A model generated the notes under the pieces. It did no database searches and was not told the origin of the DNA. It saw only the letters and a list, made by a program, of their open reading frames with translations. This document shows, one piece after another, positions 1-10,062 of a stretch of DNA of 16,817 nt (positions are counted from its first letter, which is position 1; every line of letters starts with the position of its first letter). A program made the position numbers and the translations under genes. Origin of the DNA: Auxenochlorella pyrenoidosa. Its lineage: Eukaryota > Chlorophyta > Trebouxiophyceae > Chlorellales > Chlorellaceae. The stretch is from the NCBI GenBank assembly GCA_001430745.1, contig KQ482061.1:518262-535078 (forward strand), read 5' to 3'.

Positions 1-244
1 TCGGAGAGGGCTTGCAGAGGGAGGCTGTTGGGTGCTTGGCGTCAGGTTGCTTGGAGGGCCACCTGCCAAGCTGGGTTTCTAAAGGCGATAACCCGCAAGG
101 TTGGGACAGTGCAGCAAAGGCGCAAGGCGAGCCCAGCCGGCTGCAGGCTCCTGGCATTGTTAGCCACGAGCAGGGGGGTGGGGGTGCCGCTGCTGTTCTG
201 GTGCCCCGCATCGACGCCAGGCCCCCCTGCCTGTGCCTGTGCAG
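1..244 (+). other. 3' part of an intron of the MYST acetyltransferase gene
   Basis: No reading frame here resembles the MYST domain that should precede YYDVDPF. The stretch ends in a pyrimidine-rich run and the 3' splice site CTGTGCAG at 244. The donor lies outside the window. Confidence 0.8.
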
Positions 245-1976
<1,732 letters not shown>

Positions 1977-2316
1977 GGGGGCGCCAGCGGCCCCCGGCCC
2001 ACATGCACATAGCCCCCTCCGGTGCCTCCACTTGTCTTCCTCATGCGGGCCGGTATGCCTGCGGCACGGCGGGCAGCCGTCGCACAGCACGCTGCGGCGG
2101 TGCTACATGCCTTCCGTGTCTGCCCCTTGTGCCATAGTCTCTTTGCTCTTTTGCCCCACCCACCCTGACTGACCGACTGACTGACGTGACCAAACCTATC
2201 CCAAACCTGTCTCGGATACACACCTGCCTGTCCGCCGCCCCTCCACCAAGCAAAGCCCTTTCTCCTCTGTACCCTTTCCGACGCACCGCCGGGTGCTGCG
2301 CCCAGCATGGCTGGGC

Positions 2317-2321
2317 TGTAA
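2317..2321 (+). promoter_or_regulatory. Poly(A) signal TGTAA of the MYST gene
   Basis: TGTAA lies 341 bases after the stop codon of the acetyltransferase. It is the canonical green-algal polyadenylation motif and sits at a usual distance. The 3' UTR would therefore run from 1977 to roughly 2335. It ends about 200 bases before the stop codon of the convergent hydrolase-fold gene. Confidence 0.65.
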
Positions 2322-2537
2322 AACAGATCCAATTGCAGTTCTCAAGTAGTTTAGGGACGGCTGAGGGGCAGGAGGGTATGAAAGTGGCCAGGGCTACAGA
2401 GGAAGGACACCGCGTGTTGCAAGCAGCGCTTTGCGGTATGCATGGGCACCGGCTGGCGCTCAGGAGTTCGGCAGGCATTGCTTGTCGAGCTCAGGCTGCT
2501 GATGGGTTGCCGCGTCTGGTGCCTCCCCTGGCCCCCC

Positions 2538-5381
2538 TCACACATCCTGGTCCTCCTCAATGAACTTGAGGATGGGCTTGTGGATCGCGTCGGGGTAGTC
2601 CTCCTGCAGGGCGGATCAGCAGGGGAGAAGAGGTGCATGTGTGTTGAGTCCGGAATCCGCAGGGGGTTGCAGGTGTGGAGCGCATGCCGCCGTCGCCGCC
2701 GCCCCCCCCCCCACCCCCACCCCACCCACCCACAGCCCACCCCACCTGCGGCGCATGGCCCAGCTTGGCCTCGTAGCCGGTGGCCAGCTTCATGCACGTG
2801 CGCTTGCTGTCCAGCCAGTCAAACACGCTCTTCAGGTCGATGAACTGGTCTGGGAACCAGGGGCGCAGGCGGGGAAAGGAGGCGAGGGGCGTTGCGAGGA
2901 GGCGCGCAGGCCGGGTGCGAGAGTCGGCGGGAGTCTGCATGCCGGCCCGCCGGTCTTGCATCGTCAACGCTGCAGCGCTTGCAGGAGCGAGCATTGGCCA
3001 GACGTGCCCCGCCCGCTGCCAGTTGTAGCAGCCCCACCACGCATCCCCGCTGCTCGTCCCCGTGGCAAAACCGGCTGCAGCCGGGCTGCAGAGGCCCGCG
3101 GCTGCGTTCCCCTGGCCCTGCACGCCCTCACCAGAGGTGCCGAACAGCAGCAGCGAGGGCTGGCGCCAGCTCTCGTAGCCCTGGTCCACGCGGCGCAGCA
3201 GCTGGGGGAAATCCACCTTATCCATGATGGCTGCCACGGCGGCGCTGGCGGCAGGGTCGTCATAGGGCGCTGCAGGGGGGTGCCGGGGGAGTTGGTTAAG
3301 CGGGCGAAAGGTCAAGGCCCAGGTCTGGCGCATGCGTGGCGACAGTGGTCGATGGCAGCGCTGGCTGCGGGGCTGGCACCCAGGGGTGCTGCGTGCGATA
3401 GGCGCCGGGATGGCAGGGCTGGGGCCCGGCCCTTTTGCGCTGGAGGGCTGCAGCCAGCACGCTGCCGCCTCTGCCTGATCACAAGGGCCCGGCACCCAGC
3501 AGCAGGTGCCAGCCCTGTTGCCTCACCTTGGAAGGCCTGAGCATCGCGGTACTGCATCGCGTACGGCCCACCTGCAGCAGAGTTGGGAGGGCATGCGGGC
3601 GCGTGCAGGTCACGTGCGCCACTTGGTGCCAGTCTGCCGCAGCCTGCAGGCCGCGTTGTCCTGTGGCCCGGACCCTGTGAACCCACCTGCCGCGTTGAAG
3701 AGGTCGGCCGCAAAAGTGGCCCCCGCCTTGGGCCGCAGGAACGGCACCTGACGGGTGGGGGGCGGCAGCGAGGGACAGGGTTAGCGCCGGCCTACATCAT
3801 TCCAGGCGCACTTGGGGCAATGCTTAGCATGCGCTGCCCTGTGTGTGCCTGCATGTTGGGCGCCAACAGGGCACGAGGCACCTGCCTGGCTGTATGTGAG
3901 CGCGCAGGCACAGCTTGGCCGGCCGGCCCTCATAACCCAAAGCCCCTCACCGGGTTCTTGTAGGCCGCAAGCTCTGGGCGCAGCGGCGTCTTGAGCCCCA
4001 GGGGGGTGTTGAGCACCACCAGCTTCGCCACCTTGTCTGCACAGCAGCCAAAGGGGGCCAGGGGGCCGAGGGGCCGCGGTCAATCGGGCGAGGCAGCAGG
4101 TTGCCGCGCCGGCTGGGGCTGGCCAGCCTGGCCACCTGCGCTTCTCAGGAAGCAGGCGGGCGATACACCTGGCGGCGAAGGCTGCCTGGACGGCTGCCAG
4201 GTGTCCCTGGGGTGGCCTTGGGGAGAGCAGCTGCGCCGCCAAGCCTGCGGCCCAGCCGCAGCCAGCACAGCTGTGCAGGCAGGACAGGCCAGGCAGGCAC
4301 TGGCCCTGGTGGCAACAAATCCTAGCTGTCGTTGCTGACCTGAGTTCTCAAGCGCGTACAGCATGCCGTACTGGCCCAGGATGAACCCTGCAGGGCAGAG
4401 GCCAGGCCGGCACACAGGGCTTGCATGCCATGCACAAGCAGCTAAACGGGCTGCACTATGCCTCAAATGCCAGCTCCTGCAGCAGGCCGCTCGGTGGGTG
4501 GCAGCGGCTGCCCAGCAGGGCGGGTGTGCAGCAAGGTGCGTCTCCAACCCGGGTGGGTGGGTCTCTTTTTCGCGCTGCCTCACCATGCACCATCAGCACG
4601 AAGGGGCGCTGGTCCCAGCCGATGGCCGCCACAAACTTCTCCAGGGCGGCCACAAGGGAGTCAGCGGTGTAGTCAAAGCCCGAGGAGGGCTGCAGGCACG
4701 CCGGGGCGGGAGGAGAAGGCAGCGCTCAGCAGCGGGGGCCCAACTTGCTTGCTGCAGTTGCCTGGCAGGCCGCCGGCCTACAACGCAGCACAGCAGCCCG
4801 GGCGGCTGGCAGGCAGCATTGCTAAGCGTGGGGCTTCACAGTACTGACAGGTGCGCCTTTAGTGCATTGCCAGCAGGGAAAGGGCCTCTCAGAGCCCGCA
4901 TGGGACCTGTCATGTGACCCAAGCACATGCTGCCGCCAGCACTCACCTTGTCCGAGGCTCCGTGCCCCAGCCAGTCCACCGCGATGGCCTCGTGCCCGGC
5001 CTCCCCCAGCAGCCGCATGGTGTTGCGGTAGATGTAGGAGCTGCTGCCGATGCCGTGCAGGCAGAGCACGGGCAGCTGGGTGGGGTTGTTCAGCTCGGGG
5101 TTGGGCTCCACCCGGCGGTAGGCCCAGGTGAAGCCGTCTGCGGCCGTGACGCGCTCGCCCGCCTCGCTGGCCAGCGCCGTGCCGGCAATGATCTCGCCAG
5201 TTACCGGGTCCACCTCCTCCAGCTCGGCGCGGGCCACAAAGGAGCGGCCATTCTGCTGCTGCCGCCGCCGCTGCTGCCGCCGCTGCCACTGCCCAGCGGG
5301 CGCTGCTGCTGCTGCCGCCGGAGAGCGCCTGGCTGCGACAAATGGCGCGGCGGGAGGCAGTGCGCACGTCAGAGAAGCCAT
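2538..5381 (-). CDS. Chloroplast alpha/beta-hydrolase-fold protein lacking the nucleophile serine
   Basis: Exons in transcript order: 5381-4947, 4689-4584, 4387-4340, 4036-3951, 3747-3687, 3571-3527, 3269-3132, 2849-2746, 2603-2538. They join in phase to 362 residues. The first ~50 residues are Ala/Arg/Gln-rich and look like a chloroplast transit peptide; the next segment, EEVDPVTGEIIAGT, starts the conserved part. The fold shows the oxyanion loop LCLHGIGSSS (105-115), the strand and turn VAVDWLGHGASDK-like segment (134-145), an acid residue in GTSDQF (Asp307) and the catalytic histidine in LGHAPQED (His338). The nucleophile elbow reads LMVHGFILG (177-185), with Gly181 where Ser or Asp is expected. 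As I recall it, Arabidopsis AT1G52510, an uncharacterised plastid protein, has a similar elbow and N-terminal motif. No substrate can be named. Start chosen at 5381; an in-frame ATG at 5468 is possible but gives a poorer transit peptide. Confidence 0.9.
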
Positions 5382-5841
5382 TGTGCGCAGCAGCTGGTTG
5401 GTGGGACAGCGCAAGGCCTTTCTGCTCTCGCTCCTGATGAGTGTGCTTTTGCACAGATTATATTCCAAGAATCAGGGCAAGCATGTGCAAGCGAGCTGCC
5501 CGTCCGATCGGTGAAATCGGTGAGCCCCTGCTTTGCGCCCTCCCTGCTGGCGAAAAGCACAGCAGGCACCCTCGCGCCCGCCAATTGGCTCTGCATTCCT
5601 CACCCGCACATCAACACCGAATCTAAAAACCAACGCGCGGGCCGCTTGGGTTGCCTCTACTGCGCACTGGCCGTTCTCGCCTCGTGCTGGGAAGTCCTTC
5701 GCGGTCCTAGGCGCGCTCAGGGCGACAAATCAGCCAGCTGCATCACGTAGCGCAGCCGCAGGTGTCGCTGTCCCACCTGTTGCAGCGGCGGCAGTAGCGG
5801 CAGGCGGCGGCGGCGGCGGCGGAAGCTTAGCAGGCTTCGCT
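5382..5841. promoter_or_regulatory. Shared divergent promoter region between the hydrolase-fold gene and MIA40
   Basis: This 460-base gap separates two start codons facing away from each other, so it should hold both 5' UTRs and both promoters. It contains a perfect palindrome GCCAATTGGC (5580-5589) that places a CCAAT box on each strand. I saw no clear TATA box. The right part is rich in GGC repeats (about 5800-5822). Confidence 0.6.
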
Positions 5842-6726
5842 ATGGACGCCATGGCAGAGGCGCTGGCACAGGCTGAGGGGGAGCAGGACATGGAGAAGAA
5901 GATCGAGCAGGCACTGGCCTGCCCCTGTCTGGGTGAGCCTGTTGGGCGCGGCCTGCACGTCCTCGTGAGGCCCACCGTGCAAGGCCTCAACGCATGCGAT
6001 TCCCAGGCGCAAGCCTGCCGACGTCTTGAGTGCCCAGTTGCCCCCTGTGCGTCTCAAGACGGTCTCGTGGAGGTGCCCTGCCCACTCCCTGCCTCCTGCT
6101 CCCTCCTTGCGCTGAGCAACCAATCAGCTGCTCAGATCGCTTCACGTGTGCCCCTGCCTGCCCTGCAGGCGACCTGAAGGAGGGCCCCTGCGGCCCCGTG
6201 TTTGTGCACGCCTTTGGCTGCTTCATCCGCAGCGAGCACGAGGACAAGGGCATGGACTGCCTGCCCGAGTTTGCGGCCTTCCAGGTGGGCTGCCTCACCG
6301 CTGCGCGCGGCGGCGTCTGCTGGCTCTGCGTGTCTGCCAAGGGCACAGCCTGCCTGCCCAGCCGCAGTCCCCAAGCTCTGCACTGGGGTTGGACCTGTTG
6401 CTGCTGTCCCACAGGCGTCGCAGACAGGTGGCATGCAGAGGCCGCGTGCTGCAGGGAGTGCCTAGCAGCAACTGGCATTCTTTTTGTGCCCTGTGCACGT
6501 ACCACTACTTTGCGTGCCACTCTGCTCTTCCCCATGCCCCGGCCCTTTGCAGGCGTGCCTGCAGAAACACCCGGAGCACGTGGCGCGCATCATGGAAGAC
6601 TCGGCAGAAGAGGCAGCAGACGAGCAAGGAGGAGCGGCGGCGCCAGAGGGCAGCAGCAGTGGCGGCAATGCAGCGGTTGCGGCCTCCCCGGCTGAGCCGC
6701 AGCAGCAAACATCAGCACCGCAGTGA
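5842..6726 (+). CDS. MIA40: MIA40/CHCHD4-like mitochondrial intermembrane-space import oxidoreductase
   Basis: Exons are 5842-5932, 6169-6284 and 6553-6726, joining in phase to 126 residues. The protein shows the redox-active CPC motif (Cys27-Pro-Cys29). It is followed by a twin CX9C coiled-coil helix-coiled-coil helix fold: Cys38/Cys48 (GPCGPVFVHAFGCF) and Cys61/Cys71 (DCLPEFAAFQACL). This order is diagnostic of MIA40. In the known pathway it oxidises incoming cysteine-rich proteins in the intermembrane space and is re-oxidised by Erv1. The tail after about residue 85 is Glu/Ala/Gly/Gln-rich low complexity. There is no N-terminal membrane anchor, which matches plant and animal rather than fungal forms. 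The C-terminus TSAPQ is not a peroxisomal PTS1. The frame stays open upstream to 5533, so a longer N-terminus cannot be excluded; a second ATG at 5851 has a good start context (GCCATGG). Confidence 0.93.
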
Positions 6727-6937
6727 CGTGTGCATCACCTCATGCCGTCGTAACCCTCCGGACGTTTCCATGTACCGCCGTCATGCTGCTCCCTACCAAT
6801 GCCCTCTTACGCAGTGGTGCTGTGTTGTGCTGCCACCGCTCTTCTCCTGTGAGGACCTCTTCGTGATATCCCCTGTCCATCTGTGACCCTAGATAGGTGA
6901 CTGGAAGTGTTGCGGTGGTGACAGGCGGCTGGGTGCG

Positions 6938-6942
6938 TTACA
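6938..6942 (-). promoter_or_regulatory. Candidate poly(A) signal TGTAA of PSAF (distal)
   Basis: TGTAA on the minus strand, 387 bases beyond the PSAF stop codon. If it is used, the MIA40 3' UTR must be shorter than about 210 bases or the two transcripts overlap. Confidence 0.5.
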
Positions 6943-7267
6943 CAAATGTTGAGAGGTGTGAGGGAGGTTTAATCTTCTCAGGACATATGATTGGAGGGTA
7001 ACAAAAGAAGACACACAAGCTGGCGAGGGGCCACACGCGGTGGCCCGCCCGCACAGAGCGCCTGGGCGCGGCGCGGCACTAGCCGCCCCCTCTGCCGGCC
7101 GCCAGGTTGCGGCAGGGGGTGCAGAGGCACGCCACGCCCCGGCATGGCCCGCTAACATCCTAGCGCTGAGTTGGATGGCAAGGCAGGGGCGGTGGCCCAG
7201 GGCCTCCAGCCCCCTAGGCTACGCCAGCCGGCGGCGCGCCATCCCTGCCGCAACCGCCGGCATGTTG

Positions 7268-7272
7268 TTACA
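7268..7272 (-). promoter_or_regulatory. Candidate poly(A) signal TGTAA of PSAF (proximal)
   Basis: It reads TTACA on the plus strand, 57 bases after the PSAF stop codon. A second copy lies 387 bases after the stop, at 6938-6942, a more usual distance for green-algal genes. The sequence does not decide which is used. Confidence 0.4.
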
Positions 7273-7328
7273 AGCTGCTGCTGCTGCTGCCAGCGTGGCT
7301 CCCCAGGGGAAGCCGGCACGCCAGGCGT

Positions 7329-9489
7329 TTACCGGGGGGACACTGCAGCAGAGAGCAGATGCGGGGAGGCGGTGTCAGAGACAACAGAAGCCCGTGGATG
7401 CACCAGGCGCAATCCAGGCCTGGGCGGCAGCTGCCAAAAGGCCAGGCCAGGCCAACCAGGAGCCATGTTACGAAGCCCTGCAGCGGCAGTGGCAGCACGG
7501 AGAGAGCTGCACCAACGCAGGCGCCTCACCGGTGATGTTGGCGTCAGACTCCATCAGGGAGCCGTTCTTGTAGTCGGCGAATGCGCGCAGGGGCCAGCCG
7601 AAGCCCTCCCACAGCAGGCGCCAGGCCAGGGGCACATCTGCGGGCAGGCGGGAAGGCACATGTCGTTGTGGCAACCCTGCCAAGGCAATCCCTGCCGATG
7701 GGCGGGTGTCCGTCTCCGGCATTCCTGGTCGGAGCAGGGCGAGCTGCTTCGGGGCTGCCCACACATGACCATCCCGAGGCCGGGCTCACCGATGATGATC
7801 TCCTTCTCGATGGGCTTGGCACCCTCCTTCACGATCTGCAGGTACTTGGAGCCGGCGTAGCCCAGCCAGCCGGCGAAGTAGATGAAGCCGATGGTAGGGA
7901 TCTGCAGGGGGGGGGAGGGAAAGGACAGGCAGGGGTGAGCCTCGCATTGAGCCGGTCGACGCTTACTCCACCCTGATGGCAGCATCCAGCTCATGTGGCA
8001 CATACACCATTCACCCTCCTTGGCTTTGGCTACAAGGAGCTGGCTTCTGGCAGCGCACAGCCACTTAGAGAGGCGGGGTCGGCCCACTCACGAAGACATC
8101 GCCGGCGTGGCCGTAGCGCAGCGCAAGGCCGGGGTCAGCAATCAGGTGGGGCAGGCCGTCAGTGCCGCACAGCAGGCCCTGCTCGGCGTACCTGCAGCAG
8201 GAGCAAAACAGGTGCACCGTGCTGTGGCTACACAAATTATGGGTGCTGCAACAGGCCCCGCTGTCTGGCTCAATGCACACCCGTTGCGCTCATCTGCCCA
8301 TGCCCGCTAATCAGCCGCTCCCCGCAACGCACTTGTCGAAGCGGCGCTCGGTCTTCTCAATGGTAGCCTGCAGCGCCAGCGCGGGGGCAGAGCCCGCCTC
8401 GTACTGCAGCACGAGAGGAGAGGGGGCAGGGCAGACAAGACGTGAGCACGGTTAGGCAGGTAGCGAGCCGGGCGGGAACTGCTGGTGGGGTCGTGCCTGG
8501 ATGCCAGTGCTGCTGCACATCGCAAGATCTGCCTTGTGATCTGATTGCTGCTGCAGCTGCTGTTCGGCTGCACATCTCCAAGCAGTGCAGAAGGGTCGAC
8601 AGCTGCCAAGGATGCTGACATCGCTGGGGATGTGTGGTAGACCCCAGGACGGGTGCTGGACTGCTGCTGTGGCTTCGTCCAGCAGCAGGGCCAGGCACAG
8701 CTTCCACCCAAATCTTTCACAGGCTGCCTCTGTCTGATGCCTGGCTGGCAGCCCTCTGCTGTGGCGGCACCGGTCGGCCTAGCTGACAGGCTGGCGGCTG
8801 CTCCAGCCGGCTTCCAGCTGTCCCCAGGCCCTGCCAGGCTGCAGGGACCTGCGCTGTCACTCACGTTCTTGAGGCGCTTGTTCAGGGCCTTGACCTGCAC
8901 ATTGTTAGGCAGAAGGAGGCTGATGTGGGTGCTGGCACACTGATCCGGTCTCCTCGGTGTTGGCTACCGCCATTTTGATTTTCAAGCAGCACAGCTTCGG
9001 GTCGACCTGATCCTCAGGCCTCCTGCTGCTGGCTGGCTGGCACCCGTGGCCCTCACCTCGTTCTTCTTGCGCTTGGCGAAAGCCTTGCTCTCGGAGCAAG
9101 GGGTCAGGCCAGCCACATCGGCGTAAGCGGCGTCGACAGCGCTGAAGCCGAAGGTCAGGGCCAGGGCAGCGGCCGCGACGGCAGCCTGCTTGCCAGCCTC
9201 CTGCTTCTCCGCGGAGCAGTTGACGGCGCGCACCACCGGGGCGCGGGCTGCAGAGGCCTTGCCAGCCTTGAAGCTAGCGGGCTTGCTCAGGGAGACCTGC
9301 AAGCGGGGGAGCGCGGGGACTGGCCCTGATGAGCTGCCAGCCAGCTGAACCTCGCCATCTGACACCCGATGGGCGGGGCTGGAAGCGCTGGGAGGCCGTG
9401 ACGGGGCCCCAGGCCGCTGCTACTATGCGCAGCTCTGCTGGAGCGCCCACCTGAGCGCCCAGGCGAGAGGAAACCACTGCAGCCGCCAT
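7329..9489 (-). CDS. PSAF: Photosystem I reaction centre subunit III (PsaF), chloroplast precursor
   Basis: Exons in transcript order: 9489-9451, 9296-9057, 8894-8865, 8403-8333, 8191-8092, 7901-7790, 7637-7530, 7342-7329. They join in phase to 237 residues. A stromal transit peptide is followed by a hydrophobic thylakoid-transfer segment (about 50-68) and an AYA cleavage site. The mature protein therefore starts near Asp73 with [16 protein letters not shown]. The lysine/arginine-rich lumenal helix (84-103) is the known docking site for plastocyanin and cytochrome c6. Cys80 and Cys135 match the conserved disulfide. The block [19 protein letters not shown] and the membrane region [17 protein letters not shown] (161-177) are typical. 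The last exon is only 14 bases and codes VSPR then TAA. This matches, as I recall it, the C-terminus of the Chlamydomonas protein and so confirms the model. PsaF is nuclear-encoded in plants and green algae. Confidence 0.97.
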
Positions 9490-10062
9490 TCTGAACAGTC
9501 TTGGAGTTGAGCGGGTGAGTGGCGGGCCGGCCCCGATGTTTTGCCACTGCAAATCCGAGCAACACCCTGGCACGCATGCTGTGCCAGGGGCCTGGGTCAC
9601 CTTTCGATGGGAGAGATGGAGGCTCGATCATTGCTGTTGAGCATGCTCCGCCTTGTGTGCGGAAGGCGATCCGCCGACGCCGCCTGGCTCCGCACCAGTG
9701 TGCGGCCATCCCGTCCACGCTGCCGCCTGGCCGACCGGGCGCTGCTCCAGCTCTGACCAGCCTTCCCGCTTCCTCAAGCCTCTTTACGGCTGCATGCTTG
9801 TTATGTTCCCTTTGTCCCAAAACGATACGTCATAAATACCACTAGCATGCGCAGCATCCCTCAAAGGCGCCTCCAGCATGCCAGGCCTCGCCACACCCTG
9901 CCCTCAGTGCCGTGCCGGCGTGACGGTCAATGCTATGTACACGGCCGTGTGCCAGCTGGGATGTGCAGGCAGCGGGCAAGGTCACGCAGGGAGTGGTACA
10001 CAATCGGCCTAGCCCCTTCTCAATGCGCCAGGGGCCCGGCTCGCTTTCGCTGGCCACGCGCC
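9490..10062. promoter_or_regulatory. Intergenic region: PSAF promoter and 5' UTR, and DUF3067 gene 3' UTR
   Basis: Both flanking genes are on the minus strand, so transcription enters from the DUF3067 gene and PSAF starts at the left side. I saw no open frame with a recognisable product and no TGTAA on the minus strand. An AT-rich patch, CATAAATA (about 9831-9838), stands out in the GC-rich background. It lies about 340 bases upstream of the PSAF start codon and has no proven role. Confidence 0.5.

Larger units (their letters stand above)
6727..7328. other. Convergent 3' UTR region between MIA40 and PSAF
   Basis: No gene is supported here. The stretch lies between two stop codons facing each other and should hold both 3' UTRs. 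Two minus-strand TGTAA motifs (7268-7272 and 6938-6942) could serve PSAF. I found no plus-strand TGTAA for MIA40. The middle (about 6940-7015) is noticeably AT-richer than the rest of the window. Confidence 0.6.

Noticed and set aside
7040..7573. 177-codon plus-strand frame across the end of PSAF
   Set aside because: It runs antisense over real PSAF exons and 3' UTR and shows no motif.
8307..8900. 197-codon minus-strand frame inside PSAF
   Set aside because: It runs mostly through the long PSAF intron between 8865 and 8403 in a frame unrelated to PsaF.
9831..9838. CATAAATA as a TATA box
   Set aside because: It is about 340 bases from the PSAF start codon and reads as TATA-like only on the plus strand, where no gene starts; kept only as an AT-rich patch.
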